This document shows, one piece after another, positions 8,225-19,736 of a DNA stretch of 64,000 bases. The notes below the pieces were generated by a model that saw nothing but the letters and a program-made list of their open reading frames with translations, searched no databases and had not been told where the DNA came from. The stretch's first letter is position 1. Each line of letters begins with the position of its first letter. This stretch comes from Prochlorococcus sp. MIT 1307 (GTDB taxonomy: Bacteria > Cyanobacteriota > Cyanobacteriia > PCC-6307 > Cyanobiaceae), in NCBI RefSeq assembly GCF_034092395.1, contig NZ_CP139301.1, positions 1,612,001 through 1,676,000 of the forward strand. Reading direction: 5' to 3'. A program made the translations under genes and the position numbers.

Positions 8225-10954
8225 GTGATCTTTCCTTTCGCATTGGATGCTTTTCAAATTGAAGCCATCGATGCTCTAAGTCAGGGTCATTCAGTTGTTG
8301 TGAGTGCTCCCACTGGTTCTGGAAAGACATTAGTGGGGGAATATGCGATTTATCGAGCGATTGCTCATAGACAAAAGGTTTTTTATACAACTCCGTTGAA
8401 GGCATTATCGAATCAGAAACTTCGAGATTTTCGTAAACAGTTTGGCCCCGAAAACGTTGGGTTAATGACTGGTGATTTAAGTGTAAACAGAGAAGCTTCA
8501 ATAGTCGTGATGACTACTGAGATCTTTCGGAATATGCTTTATGCGGAAGTTGATGAGCAAGAGGACCCTCTCGCAGAAGTAGAGGCAGTCGTTCTAGATG
8601 AGTGTCATTACATGAATGATTCTCAGCGTGGCACTGTCTGGGAGGAATCAATTATTCATTGCCCTTCATCCGTTCAAATAGTTGCTCTGTCAGCAACAAT
8701 AGCCAATGCTTGTCAACTAACTGATTGGATTCAACAGGTCCATGGTCCTACCCATTTAGTGAGCAGTAAATTCCGTCCAGTACCACTTCTCTATAACTTT
8801 TGCAGTGCTAAAGGTCTTCACCCGTTATTGAATGATGCGGGGAATGGATTACACCCTAATTGCAAAGTTTGGCGTGCGCCTAAGGGCTATAAGCGTAAGG
8901 GTCGACCTTCTAAACCGCCTCAACCAGAATCTCCACCTGCCAGTTTTGTGGTTTCTCAAATGGCAGATCGAGATATGCTTCCTGCTATTTATTTTATTTT
9001 TAGTCGACGTGGCTGTGATAAGGCTGTAAAGGATCTTGGATCACTCTGTTTGGTTACACCTAAAGAGCAGAGTTTGATTCAAAACCGTCTTTTTGAATAT
9101 ACCGCAACAAATTCTGAGGCTGTTCGTAGTGGAATTCACTCTGATGCGTTGTTGCGAGGAATTGCTGCACATCATGCTGGAGTATTACCAGCCTGGAAGG
9201 AATTAATTGAGAGCTTATTTCAAGATGGTTTGGTGAAGGTGGTATTTGCAACTGAGACTTTGGCTGCAGGTATCAATATGCCTGCTCGCAGTACAGTTAT
9301 TTCTACGCTATCTAAACGGACTGAGCGTGGACATAGGTCCTTGATGGGCAGTGAGTTCTTGCAGATGGCAGGTAGAGCAGGCCGTAGAGGACTCGACTCT
9401 CAGGGCTATGTGGTCACAGTCCAGAGTCGTTTTGAAGGAGTAAGAGAGGCAGGACAACTAGCTACAAGTTCGGCTGAACCTTTGGTTAGTCAGTTCACAC
9501 CAAGCTATGGAATGGTTTTGAATCTTTTGCAGCGATATGAACTTGATAAGGCTAAACAGCTTGTAGAGCGTAGTTTTGGACGTTATTTGGCCAGCTTAGA
9601 CCTTGTTGAAGAGGAAGACTTACTTGAACAACTAAGACATCAATTGGGTACTTTGCAGGGAGTGGCTGGCGATGTCTCTTGGGAAGATTTTGAAGATTAT
9701 GAGAAACGCCGAGGACGTCTTAAGGAAGAAAGAAGATTATTGCGGATTCTCCAACAACAAGCTGCCGAAACTTTGGCAAATGAGCTCACTATGGCTTTGC
9801 AGTTTGCAAGTGTTGGGACTTTGGTGAGTTTAAAAGCACCTCAACTGCATGGACGCATTACACCTGCTGTGATTTTTGACAAGTTAGATGGGCCAGGGCA
9901 ATTCCCTTTACTGCTTTGTCTTACTGATCAGAATATTTGGCTTTTGGTTCCGTGTCAGGCGGTGGTTAGTTTGCATGCTGAGTTGAGTTGCATGGTTCTT
10001 ACCGGTATAAATGAGCCTTCAATTAAGAAAATTGGGGAGTTGCGTCATGGGGACGAGCAGAGCAAGGCTTTAGCTTTGGCTATTGCCCATATCGCTACAC
10101 GGCATGAAATGAGGACTCCTCAATATGATCTTGCTGGTGAGGTTCTGGCTCAAGCAAAATTGGTCAAGACCTTAGAAGAAGACTTAGAAAAACAACCAGT
10201 ACATCAATGGGGTGATCGCAAAAAGCTCAAGAAACATCGTCGACGTATGGAAGAGTTAGAACTTGAGATTAGGGAACGTCAGCAATTGCTTCATCATCGG
10301 GCGAACAGTCACTGGGAAACCTTTTTAGCCTTAATCGAAATTTTGAGACATTTTGGATGCCTAGATGATCTTCTCCCGACCGAAATAGGAAGAACAGTTG
10401 CTTCACTGCGTGGAGATAACGAACTTTGGCTCGGGTTAGCATTGATTAGTGGCCATTTGGATGACTTGGATCCTCCGGTGTTGGCAGCAGTTATTGAGGC
10501 AATTAGTACTGAAGTAAATCGTCCTGATCTTTGGAGCGGCTTTACTAATTCACCTATAGCTGATGAGGTATTAAATGACCTTTTAGGTATCAGGCGGGAG
10601 TTATCACTTGCTCAAAATCGCTCTAAAGTAGTTGTTCCGATTTGGTGGGAGCTCGAGCTAATGGGGCTAGTCGAGGCTTGGGCAAGAGGAACATCATGGG
10701 CTGAACTTATTTCGAATACTTCTCTGGATGAAGGTGATGTAGTAAGAATCATGAGAAGAACAATTGATCTACTGTCACAAGTTCCCTATTGCGAGGCGAT
10801 TAGTGAGCGATTACGCAGTAATGCTCGCTTGGCATTTCAAGCTATTAATCGCTTTCCAGTTTGTGAAGCAGAAGATATATTGAAGACATCGTCAATTCAA
10901 GAGCAAAGACTTAACCCTGCGACTGAAAGGGTTTCAGGAGTAGAGAAGAAATAG
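8225..10954 (+). CDS. Ski2/Mtr4-like DEAD-box RNA helicase
   Basis: 909-aa superfamily 2 helicase of the Ski2-like class found across cyanobacteria and related to plastid ISE2. Visible motifs: Q-like FQIEAIDAL, motif I APTGSGKT, motif II DECHYM, motif III SATIAN, and C-terminal helicase FATETLAAGINMPAR and QMAGRAGRRGLD. A long alpha-helical C-terminal region follows, as in Mtr4 relatives. Likely role is RNA remodelling or decay. Start uncertain: GTG 8225 leaves almost no N-terminus before the Q motif and there is an in-frame stop at 8168; the intervening 18 codons look coding but lack a standard start. Confidence 0.85.
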   Translation: MIFPFALDAFQIEAIDALSQGHSVVVSAPTGSGKTLVGEYAIYRAIAHRQKVFYTTPLKALSNQKLRDFRKQFGPENVGLMTGDLSVNREASIVVMTTEIFRNMLYAEVDEQEDPLAEVEAVVLDECHYMNDSQRGTVWEESIIHCPSSVQIVALSATIANACQLTDWIQQVHGPTHLVSSKFRPVPLLYNFCSAKGLHPLLNDAGNGLHPNCKVWRAPKGYKRKGRPSKPPQPESPPASFVVSQMADRDMLPAIYFIFSRRGCDKAVKDLGSLCLVTPKEQSLIQNRLFEYTATNSEAVRSGIHSDALLRGIAAHHAGVLPAWKELIESLFQDGLVKVVFATETLAAGINMPARSTVISTLSKRTERGHRSLMGSEFLQMAGRAGRRGLDSQGYVVTVQSRFEGVREAGQLATSSAEPLVSQFTPSYGMVLNLLQRYELDKAKQLVERSFGRYLASLDLVEEEDLLEQLRHQLGTLQGVAGDVSWEDFEDYEKRRGRLKEERRLLRILQQQAAETLANELTMALQFASVGTLVSLKAPQLHGRITPAVIFDKLDGPGQFPLLLCLTDQNIWLLVPCQAVVSLHAELSCMVLTGINEPSIKKIGELRHGDEQSKALALAIAHIATRHEMRTPQYDLAGEVLAQAKLVKTLEEDLEKQPVHQWGDRKKLKKHRRRMEELELEIRERQQLLHHRANSHWETFLALIEILRHFGCLDDLLPTEIGRTVASLRGDNELWLGLALISGHLDDLDPPVLAAVIEAISTEVNRPDLWSGFTNSPIADEVLNDLLGIRRELSLAQNRSKVVVPIWWELELMGLVEAWARGTSWAELISNTSLDEGDVVRIMRRTIDLLSQVPYCEAISERLRSNARLAFQAINRFPVCEAEDILKTSSIQEQRLNPATERVSGVEKK

Positions 10955-10961
10955 TTAATTG

Positions 10962-12359
10962 CTAGACATGGGGAAAGATCATAGATGTAGGATCGACAAG
11001 ACGATCGAAATCGACTTCATTTATATAGTCAAGCTTTATTGCCGCGTCTCGTAGGCTAATTCTTTTTTGATGAGCATATTGGGCAATTTCACTTGCCTTT
11101 TTGTAGCCAATTGCAGGAGTTAATGCTGTAACCAACATTAGTGATTGGTCTAAATCTTCTTGAATTTTTGAATAATTGGGCTGCATGCCTTCTATCATTG
11201 CTGATCTGCAACTTTTTGAAGAGTCGTGAAGCATTTCTATGCTATGTAATAGGTTAAAAGCAATCAATGGTTTATAGGCATTCATTTGCAGATGACCACC
11301 ACTGCCAGCCATAGCAACAGCTACATCTAGACCTATTACTTGAGTACATATCATTGACATTGCCTCACATTGGGTAGGGTTAATCTTCCCAGGCATTATT
11401 GAGCTGCCAGGTTCATTTGCAGGTAGGTTCAGCTCGGCTATCCCTGCTCTTGGTCCACAAGACAAGAGGCGGATATCATTGACAATTTTTAGTAGAGTTA
11501 CAGCCAACAACTTGAGTTGAGACATTGTATTCACTAAGCCATCATGACTCGCCATTAAGGCGAACTTGTTAGAGGCTGGATTGAATGGGAGGCCAGTTAA
11601 ATCTGAGATTTCTGCAACAATTTCCAAGTCGAATTGGGGCGGAGCATTAAGTCCTGTTCCTACTGCTGTGCCTCCTAATGGCAATGAATATAACTCTTTT
11701 AATGCTGCTTCTATGCGGGAATAAGCTGTTGACAACTGTTCTTGCCAGGCAGAAACTTCTTGGCCAAGAGTGATTGGAACAGCGTCCTGTAAATGAGTTC
11801 TTCCAATTTTGATTATTCCTTTCCATTCAAGGCTTTTTTGTCCAAGGACTTTTGTTAAATTGGCTAATTGAGGTAGGAGTTTTTTGGTAATCCCTTCAAC
11901 AGTTGCTATATGGATTGCAGCCGGGAAGGTGTCATTAGTTGATTGTGATTGATTCACATGATCATTTGGATGAATAGGTCTATGACTGCCTAATGGTTCT
12001 CCAATTGATTGTGATGCGATGTTGCTAATGACTTCGTTTACATTCATGTTCGTCTGGGTACCGCTCCCGGTTTGCCAGACTCTTAATGGGAATTGGTCGT
12101 CATGTAGTCCTTTTGCGATTTCGTTCGATGCTTGTATTATCAAGTCTCGCTTTTTTGTATCAAGTACACCTAAACGGTGATTAACAGTCGCAGCAGCTTT
12201 TTTGATTGTGGCTAATGCATAAATCATTTCCATAGGCATGCGATCATCGCTAATGGAGAAATTCAGGAGGGATCTTTGAGTTTGAGCTCCCCAAAGTGCC
12301 TCAGCAGGAACTTCAATGGCCCCCATACTGTCTTGTTCTATTCGTAACTGTTTAGACAT
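10962..12359 (-). CDS. fumC: class II fumarate hydratase
   Basis: Reversible hydration of fumarate to malate. 465 aa, normal length. The fumarase/aspartase signature GSSIMPGKINPTQ is intact, as are the N-terminal GAQTQRS and the GRTHLQDAVP active-site segment. It is convergent with the helicase (7 nt apart) and lies upstream of nothing co-directional except purB 169 nt away, so it is probably transcribed separately or with purB. Confidence 0.95.
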   Translation of the reverse strand: MSKQLRIEQDSMGAIEVPAEALWGAQTQRSLLNFSISDDRMPMEMIYALATIKKAAATVNHRLGVLDTKKRDLIIQASNEIAKGLHDDQFPLRVWQTGSGTQTNMNVNEVISNIASQSIGEPLGSHRPIHPNDHVNQSQSTNDTFPAAIHIATVEGITKKLLPQLANLTKVLGQKSLEWKGIIKIGRTHLQDAVPITLGQEVSAWQEQLSTAYSRIEAALKELYSLPLGGTAVGTGLNAPPQFDLEIVAEISDLTGLPFNPASNKFALMASHDGLVNTMSQLKLLAVTLLKIVNDIRLLSCGPRAGIAELNLPANEPGSSIMPGKINPTQCEAMSMICTQVIGLDVAVAMAGSGGHLQMNAYKPLIAFNLLHSIEMLHDSSKSCRSAMIEGMQPNYSKIQEDLDQSLMLVTALTPAIGYKKASEIAQYAHQKRISLRDAAIKLDYINEVDFDRLVDPTSMIFPHV

Positions 12360-12528
12360 CTATTTTTTGGTGGTAGTAGTTGGTGTGTACTAGGTCCAAT
12401 AAAGTACTCAAGTAAGCTGTGTAGGAACAATGAAAGGTCCTAATAATTCATTAGCGAATAGCTTGTAGTCTTTCACGATGTATCACTAAAAGAAATTAAT
12501 GCAATTGTGGTGACCGTTAGATCATTTT

Positions 12529-13824
12529 TTAGATCCCAAGACGTTTCCAGATCACATCTAAGTTTGCCTGATGGATATCAGTGTTGAAACAGCTCTCTAG
12601 TCCATTAGTTGTTAAGCGTTTTATTACTTCATGGTCAGATTCAAGATTTGCTTTGAAGTCCCCTCCTTCTTGATTCCAGGCTGAGTGAGAATGCTTCTGA
12701 ACGACTTTATAGGCTTCTTCTCTACTCATGCCGCTTTCAACAAGAGCTAGGAGTACCCTTTGGCTAAAAACAACACCTCCATAGATATTCATATTCCGGA
12801 GCATGTTGGTTGGATAAACACCTAGCCCCTTAATCACCTCAGTCATTTCTCTAAGCATGAAATGGAGAGTAACAGAGGAGTCTGGGAACATCATTCGTTC
12901 GGTTGAACTATGACTGATGTCTCTTTCATGCCACAAAGCTATGTTCTCTAGAGCTGCAATGACATAGCTACGGAGAACTCTGGCCAATCCGCTTATTCGT
13001 TCACTACGAATTGGGTTGCGTTTATGAGGCATGGCTGAACTCCCTTTTTGACCTTTCGCAAAACTTTCTTCGACTTCAAGGACGTCAGTTCGCTGAAGGT
13101 TCCTAATTTCTGTAGCAAAGCGATCTAATGATGCCCCTATCAGTGCAATTGTTTGAATGTAATCCGCATGCCTGTCACGAGAAATTACCTGGGTACTTGC
13201 TACATCAGGTGTGAGACCAAGGCTTTCACAAGTTAGTTTTTCTACTTCTGGGTCGGTATTTGCATATGTTCCCATAGCACCACTTACTTGGCCTACAGCA
13301 ATATCCTTTTCCAGTCGTATCAATCTTTCACTATTTCTATTGGTTTCTGCCAGCCAGCCAGCCAACTTAAAGCCAAAGGTGATCGGTTCGCCATGAATTG
13401 CATGTGAGCGCCCAATCATGACAGTTGTCTTATGCGCTTTAGCTAAGTTCCGTATTGCTTCCTCTAATTCTTTTGTTTCCTTTTGGAGAAGCTTTACTGA
13501 GGCCTTTAGTTGCAAGGCAAGCCCCGTATCTAATACGTCACTACTGGTCATCCCAACGTGGATGTACCTTCCAGCATCACCTACAGATTCATTGACGTTT
13601 GTAAGAAAAGCAATAACGTCATGCCTTACTTCTGCCTCGATCTCAAGAATTCGTTCTGGATCGAAAGTTGCTTTCTCACGTATTTGCCGCATCACATCCT
13701 CTGGAAGACGACCAAGTTGGCAATTGGCTTCGCAAGCTGCTATTTCGACATCTAACCAACTTTGATACTTGGCTTTGTCGGTCCAAATGTTGCCCATTTC
13801 GGGCAGTGTGTAACGTTCGATCAA
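12529..13824 (-). CDS. purB: adenylosuccinate lyase
   Basis: Cleaves SAICAR to AICAR and adenylosuccinate to AMP in purine synthesis. 431 aa. Signature GSSAMPHKRNPIRSE and N-terminal MIERYTLPEM are characteristic; the GRSHAIHGEPITFG segment supplies a catalytic histidine. A small hypothetical gene lies 44 nt upstream on the same strand. Confidence 0.95.
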   Translation of the reverse strand: MIERYTLPEMGNIWTDKAKYQSWLDVEIAACEANCQLGRLPEDVMRQIREKATFDPERILEIEAEVRHDVIAFLTNVNESVGDAGRYIHVGMTSSDVLDTGLALQLKASVKLLQKETKELEEAIRNLAKAHKTTVMIGRSHAIHGEPITFGFKLAGWLAETNRNSERLIRLEKDIAVGQVSGAMGTYANTDPEVEKLTCESLGLTPDVASTQVISRDRHADYIQTIALIGASLDRFATEIRNLQRTDVLEVEESFAKGQKGSSAMPHKRNPIRSERISGLARVLRSYVIAALENIALWHERDISHSSTERMMFPDSSVTLHFMLREMTEVIKGLGVYPTNMLRNMNIYGGVVFSQRVLLALVESGMSREEAYKVVQKHSHSAWNQEGGDFKANLESDHEVIKRLTTNGLESCFNTDIHQANLDVIWKRLGI

Positions 13825-13868
13825 CGGATCGCAAATTTACTAGAAGTTATGAACTTAGGACCTAAAGC

Positions 13869-14171
13869 TCAAGCTGACTTAAGTCGGCAATGTTCAACTT
13901 CCCATTGAACGTGTCGACCCCAAGATTGTTGCCTAACCCAACAGCGGCCCCCTTTGCAATTGATTACTTGGAATGGAGGTAAATCATTAGGCTGATTTTC
14001 TAGTTTTGCAAAGCTCCCTGGGGCAAGGAGGTCAAGCACATTTGCCTTTTTTAGGGTTGGTAACAGATGCAGTCGATTGCATCTGTGATTGCGTTTTTTG
14101 GCTGACTTTGTGAATTGGTCAGACACTTCCTTTTCCGGTAGGTGGAAAGATTGTCTCGGGTTATTTGTCAA
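13869..14171 (-). CDS. hypothetical protein, 100 aa
   Basis: Not recognised. Basic, with a histidine/cysteine-containing N-terminal half (KKRNHRCNRLH) and a more ordered C-terminal half ending GGRCWVRQQSWGRHVQWEVEHC. No membrane segment or signal peptide. Co-directional and 44 nt upstream of purB, which suggests possible co-transcription. Codon use resembles neighbours. Confidence 0.6.
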   Translation of the reverse strand: MTNNPRQSFHLPEKEVSDQFTKSAKKRNHRCNRLHLLPTLKKANVLDLLAPGSFAKLENQPNDLPPFQVINCKGGRCWVRQQSWGRHVQWEVEHCRLKSA

Positions 14172-14224
14172 ATTGAATAACTTCAGTGGTTTTTATTCGG
14201 TTTCCTGTCTGCTTTTATGACTAA

Positions 14225-15381
<1,157 letters not shown>

Positions 15382-15407
15382 CTAATTTGAGAGATAAATT
15401 ACCTTTC

Positions 15408-15635
15408 TTAGAATTTACGTGTGATTGATAGTGAAGGAACATGATTAATTCTTAAACCTGCTTCTTCTGCATCAGATGAAAGGGCTTTGGCATCTTCTGT
15501 AGTCAGCCGAACTTTTTTTGAGGATAGTGCTTCCCAATGCTCATCTTCAAAATGGGTTTGCAACCAGAGCATGCCATGCACGCTTTCAGGACGAAGCTGA
15601 GTTCCTTCTTCGGTGTCGATCAGCCAAATATCCAT
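15408..15635 (-). CDS. hypothetical protein, ~75 aa
   Basis: Not assigned to a named family. Acidic small soluble protein beginning MDIWLIDTEEGTQ if ATG 15635 is used; a GTG at 15650 would add five residues. It contains LRPESVHGMLWLQTHFEDEHW, which looks folded and conserved-type rather than random, and codon use matches neighbours. Just upstream of glnB on the same strand (38 nt to its ATG), so it may be co-transcribed with it. Confidence 0.6.
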   Translation of the reverse strand: MDIWLIDTEEGTQLRPESVHGMLWLQTHFEDEHWEALSSKKVRLTTEDAKALSSDAEEAGLRINHVPSLSITRKF

Positions 15636-15871
15636 ATAAAAGGAGCTCACTGCCTACTATTAGGGGGGGTAAGGCGAGACTAAATTGTGCTTGTTGCTAC
15701 GGATTGCGCGTTTGATATCCAATTAGTAATACTTCTGACTTCTTAAAAAAGCTTCTTTCACATAATTTCTATGGGGGCAAGTAAGTGACATCTTTATATT
15801 GAAGGAACCTCTCTAATTCCTTCAATAATTTAAAAACGCTTTGTCAATTCTTTATTAAAGGAGATTTTCAG
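15636..15871. other. intergenic region upstream of queF
   Basis: About 235 nt between divergent genes. It should hold promoters for queF and for the small gene upstream of glnB. The right half is AT-rich with GGAACC-TCTC and TTCCTTCAA inverted segments; the only clear site is the queF ribosome-binding site. No RNA gene was recognised. Confidence 0.4.
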
Positions 15872-16279
15872 GTGATTCCCCTTGATTCAAAAAACATAAC
15901 TCCACTTTATGGCGAACGAGCTATCGCTCAGGGTGAGTTGATTTGTTTTGATAATCCAAATGAAGGCCGCCCTTATGAAATTTCCATAGAGTTACCGGAA
16001 TTTACATGCCTATGCCCTTTTTCTGGATATCCAGATTTCGCTGTATTGCGATTGCTTTATCAACCAGATAAAAAGGTTTTGGAATTAAAAGCTATCAAGC
16101 TGTATATAAATAGCTATCGCGATCGCAAGATTTCTCATGAACAGGTCGCTAATGAGATCCTGGATGATTTAGTCAAAGTATGCAATCCCTCTTGGATGCA
16201 GCTAGAAGCAGATTTCAACCCTCGTGGAAATGTTCACATGGTGGTTCGTGTTAAGCACGGCGAAAGGCAGCCTCATTAA
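15872..16279 (+). CDS. queF: NADPH-dependent preQ0 reductase
   Basis: Reduces 7-cyano-7-deazaguanine to preQ1 for queuosine tRNA modification. 135 aa, the short type I QueF. The active-site cysteine lies in [15 protein letters not shown] and the QueF signature [14 protein letters not shown] follows. GTG start at 15872 is supported by a strong ribosome site AAAGGAGA at about 15857. Its 3' end overlaps ccsB by 29 nt (convergent). No clear preQ1 riboswitch was found in the leader. Confidence 0.92.
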   Translation: MIPLDSKNITPLYGERAIAQGELICFDNPNEGRPYEISIELPEFTCLCPFSGYPDFAVLRLLYQPDKKVLELKAIKLYINSYRDRKISHEQVANEILDDLVKVCNPSWMQLEADFNPRGNVHMVVRVKHGERQPH

Positions 16280-17570
16280 GTTCATTGTTTGAGATGGTGG
16301 CCAAAAGCTCTGGCATTTCATTCGCTAGCCCTGATAAGTTTCGATTGCTTAACCCTCCAACGTGTATATATTCGTTTTCTGGTTCTGAAACTGCCCATAA
16401 TTGTCGTGTTGAAAGAATACTTAGAAAACCACCAAGTAAGGTGATTGCAAAACCTGTATATACAACTGGCACTCCTGGATCACGTTTCAATAAAAGTCCT
16501 GTTGCGGGTATGACATCCACTACACGGAGAGGGACCCCCTTTATCTCTTGTGCATCTCCTCCAGGTCTTAGACCAGCAATGAGTTGCCCCCCTTCGTCAA
16601 ATACTTGTACAGGCCCTGCTTCGCTTGAAACACTCATCAAGATTGGCTCTTTCCCATTCTGATTAGTTGGAATAACCAATCCCCAAACTTGTTCTCCTAG
16701 TTGAGGAAACTCTTGTAAAGGTAGTTGCAGTTTTGGACTTTTACCCAGTTGTAGTGTGATTGCTGCAAGGGACCAATCGGCTTGATAAACCGTCATTCCT
16801 TTTATACGCAGCGGGTGATTTACACTTACTTCTCTTATCTCTCCATCCTCCTCCCTTTGATCGGTTAGTTCGAGAGTAGAACGAAACTGCTCTACTCTTC
16901 CAGCGGGATCACGTTCAATTTTGAAAGTATTCAGGGTTAGTGTTAATTGATTAACTCCTTCGCGATTAAGTAGCTGAAAAGATCTACCAGGAGCGAGAAA
17001 CTTTTCAACGCGTTGTCCTTTTACAGCGCCCCATGACGCTCCAAACAAGATCAATATCAGTCCTAGATGAATCAGTGGGGGGCCAATGCGGCCTAGAGCT
17101 CCTTTTCTGGCAGCAAGTCTTCCTGATTTTTGCTTGACTTGCCATCCTTTTTTTTGAAGGTGTACAGCAAGTTGATTTAACCCTTGTGATGATTGAGCAG
17201 TTGGAATTGTTTCAGCAATTGCCAGCTTGCTTAATTGTTGAGGATCTTTGTAGTCGATCCAATTAAGAGCGGCCTGAACCATTGGCCATTGCCTTCGCCA
17301 ACTGCAAATCATTAGTGATAGTCCAAGCCAGCCAAGTAGAGCTAAAAACCAATTACTGGAATAAACCTGATTGAACTGCAGTCTGATTAGAGTCTTTCCA
17401 TTAATGAAACCTAGCCAGGGATGTTTACCATAAACTTCCAGATAGTTTCCAATTGGTTCTTCTTGAGGTATCGCTGTGCCGATTGCGCTTGCTAGTGCAA
17501 TGACAAGCAATAAGAAGATTGCAACCTTGAGACTGGAGGCCCAGGCAATGATTTTTCGTAAAACCTGCAT
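16251..17570 (-). CDS. ccsB: cytochrome c biogenesis protein CcsB (Ccs1/ResB)
   Basis: System II cytochrome c maturation factor that, with CcsA, delivers haem to apocytochromes on the lumenal side of the thylakoid. 439 aa with the ResB-like N-terminal membrane segments ([19 protein letters not shown] followed by AIPQEEP), two more at ~75-95 and ~165-185, a large lumenal domain and a final C-terminal segment. It starts 3 nt after the ccdA stop, so the two form an operon. Confidence 0.92.
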   Translation of the reverse strand: MQVLRKIIAWASSLKVAIFLLLVIALASAIGTAIPQEEPIGNYLEVYGKHPWLGFINGKTLIRLQFNQVYSSNWFLALLGWLGLSLMICSWRRQWPMVQAALNWIDYKDPQQLSKLAIAETIPTAQSSQGLNQLAVHLQKKGWQVKQKSGRLAARKGALGRIGPPLIHLGLILILFGASWGAVKGQRVEKFLAPGRSFQLLNREGVNQLTLTLNTFKIERDPAGRVEQFRSTLELTDQREEDGEIREVSVNHPLRIKGMTVYQADWSLAAITLQLGKSPKLQLPLQEFPQLGEQVWGLVIPTNQNGKEPILMSVSSEAGPVQVFDEGGQLIAGLRPGGDAQEIKGVPLRVVDVIPATGLLLKRDPGVPVVYTGFAITLLGGFLSILSTRQLWAVSEPENEYIHVGGLSNRNLSGLANEMPELLATISNNELNEAAFRRA

Positions 17571-17573
17571 GTG

Positions 17574-18239
17574 TTAGATCCAATTTGCCAGAAGGGTTAA
17601 TAGACCTGCAGTTAATAAGATGGTTCCACTTAATGGAGGGATCCACTGTCCTAAAGGTCGAAGGGCTAAAAGGTTGGGAATGCTTGCTGCTGCACTTCCA
17701 GCGATAAAGAGGGGGAGGGTTTGTCCTAATCCAAAAAAGGCCAGTAGTGTTATACCTATTAGAGGACTTCCTCTTTGGGCAATCCACCCTAGTAACACTG
17801 CCAATACAGGAGTTGTGCAAGGAGATGATGCCAGGCCAAATGCTAAGCCTGCCGCAACTGGTGCTAATGGACTAGGAACTTTTTTTTGCCAAGTTTCTGG
17901 GTCCGGCCCATTTGGTAACGGAAGTTTGACAATTCCAAGAAGGTTTAGCCCCATTAGTACTGCTAAAAGAGCTACTAACTTTGGAATTATTAAAGGTATT
18001 TGGCCGTAAACCTTCCCTACAAGTCCGCTAAGACTTCCTAAGAAAATTAATGAAAAAACTATGCCACTGCAGAAAATGAAACTACTTTGGATGGGCTTTT
18101 GATTGTTTTTATACCCTGCTAAAAAAGCGACTGTTATCGGGAGCAATGAAAGAGAGCATGGCCCGAGACTTGTAAGTAGGCCCCCCAAAAAAACAAAGAA
18201 TAATGTTTGTGGGCCTGGATCGAGCAGACCCTGGCTCAT
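17574..18239 (-). CDS. ccdA: thiol-disulfide transporter CcdA
   Basis: Six-helix membrane protein that carries reducing equivalents from stromal thioredoxin to the lumen for haem ligation. 221 aa. The two functional cysteines sit in the paired motifs SLGPCSLSLLP and ASSPCTTPVLA. First gene of a ccdA-ccsB unit dedicated to cytochrome c6/f assembly. Confidence 0.92.
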   Translation of the reverse strand: MSQGLLDPGPQTLFFVFLGGLLTSLGPCSLSLLPITVAFLAGYKNNQKPIQSSFIFCSGIVFSLIFLGSLSGLVGKVYGQIPLIIPKLVALLAVLMGLNLLGIVKLPLPNGPDPETWQKKVPSPLAPVAAGLAFGLASSPCTTPVLAVLLGWIAQRGSPLIGITLLAFFGLGQTLPLFIAGSAAASIPNLLALRPLGQWIPPLSGTILLTAGLLTLLANWI

Positions 18240-18329
18240 TATGTGCTCGCTCGCGCGGGCTAGATCGGATAATGTCAGATCTAGAGAAGTAATTGGCTTT
18301 ACCTGGTCATATACAGTCCTACATCAATT

Positions 18330-19550
18330 CTACTTAAGTTTTTTCTTTAAATTAGGACCTCCAATTAATCCAGTTGATTCTATTGAACAACGGATAAGTA
18401 GACCTCCGATTAATAGGCTTGACAAAAGAGAACTTCCTCCATAACTGATCATTGGTAATGGCAATCCTGTGGTTGGCATTACTCCTGAGGCAACTGCAAT
18501 ATTCATCAATGATTGGCCGACAAGAATTGTGCTACATCCCATTGCAACTAGTTTTGTTTGATTTGTGTTGCAGCGAAGGGCTACTCGTAACCCTAGGAAT
18601 GCTATTAACATTAAAAATAGCAATAGCATCATCGAGCCTAAAAAACCGAATTCTTCAGCAAAAACAGCAAAAATAAAGTCTGTACTTCTAAAAGGCAAGT
18701 ACTGCAGTTTTTGTGTTGATAATCCGTAGCCCTCCCCAAACCATCCTCCAGACCCTATAGCCAAGAGACTTTGCACTAGTTGATATCCAGTCCCTTGAGG
18801 GTCTTGCCAAGGATCAAGGAATGATATGACTCTAATGCGTTGATATTCCTTAAATAAGATACTTGTAGTTCCTAAGATTCCTCCTATAAAAGCCACCCCA
18901 AAAAGACTTCTAAATCTAATTCCTGCTGCTAAAGCTATTAACCAAAGCAGGATACCTATAAGTGCAGCAGTACTGAGATTGGGTTGAATAAGTATTAGTA
19001 ATAAAAGAGACCCAAAAATACTTAACCAAAAGAACTGTTGATCTCTGTTTAAGCGCTTCCACTGAGCAAAGAGGTTCGCAGCTTGAAGAATTAAAAAGGG
19101 CTTCATTAATTCTGATGGTTGTATTTGTATTGGGCCAATTAATAACCATCTGGTAGATCCGTTGATAGTTGTACCTACAAAGTAAGTTGCAATTAATAGA
19201 ATGATTGATATGAAAAGAGATGGTCCTGCAAGTTTTAGCCATCTTCGTAGATTGGTAGAAATGATGATATAAAGAAGACTCCAACTTGTTATTAGCCAAA
19301 GAAGTTGTCTTTTGATGTAGTACGTGCCATCGCCCATCTCTCGGCTGGCAACCCACCAACTCGCTGAGCCAAGAATAAAAAGCCCTGCCAAGCTCCAAAA
19401 AGCTATAAGGGTAATTAGCAGTCTTGCTTCAGCTGGCCAGACTGACCAAGGAAGTGGAAGTAGCTTTTGCCAAATTGGTACTCTTTCGCCGTTCTCGAAC
19501 AAGGTGGGATTACCTTTCCCTTTCGTTTTATAGCGCTTCTGAATTGGCAT
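18330..19550 (-). CDS. ftsW: cell division peptidoglycan polymerase FtsW
   Basis: SEDS-family glycosyltransferase for septal peptidoglycan. 406 aa with about ten membrane helices. The SEDS signature region GSTRWLLIGPIQIQPSELMK, the periplasmic loop YQLVQSLLAIGSGG and the terminal TGLPLPMISYGGSSL are intact. ATG 19550 start. Single gene; divergent ~185 nt from the methyltransferase gene. Confidence 0.93.
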   Translation of the reverse strand: MPIQKRYKTKGKGNPTLFENGERVPIWQKLLPLPWSVWPAEARLLITLIAFWSLAGLFILGSASWWVASREMGDGTYYIKRQLLWLITSWSLLYIIISTNLRRWLKLAGPSLFISIILLIATYFVGTTINGSTRWLLIGPIQIQPSELMKPFLILQAANLFAQWKRLNRDQQFFWLSIFGSLLLLILIQPNLSTAALIGILLWLIALAAGIRFRSLFGVAFIGGILGTTSILFKEYQRIRVISFLDPWQDPQGTGYQLVQSLLAIGSGGWFGEGYGLSTQKLQYLPFRSTDFIFAVFAEEFGFLGSMMLLLFLMLIAFLGLRVALRCNTNQTKLVAMGCSTILVGQSLMNIAVASGVMPTTGLPLPMISYGGSSLLSSLLIGGLLIRCSIESTGLIGGPNLKKKLK

Positions 19551-19736
19551 TAAGGCTTTTTGCCGAAGGGAGATGCTTAGATGAATCTTTCCTATTGAGC
19601 CTACTTAGAAGCTCTTTGCCAAGTGATGAACAATAAAAAGACGTTTAGAACACCACCACCAATTTTTTGCTTTTTTCAAACTAATTCAGTTATTTCAATT
19701 TTCTTTTATTGATTTCTACATAGCCTCTCACTGCAG

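Noticed and set aside
13211-13865. Several plus-strand ORFs opposite purB
   Set aside because: Low-complexity serine/leucine-rich antisense frames that mirror purB codons.
15651-15871. preQ1 riboswitch before queF
   Set aside because: No convincing hairpin plus A-rich tail of the preQ1-I or -II class could be drawn; only a normal ribosome-binding site is visible.
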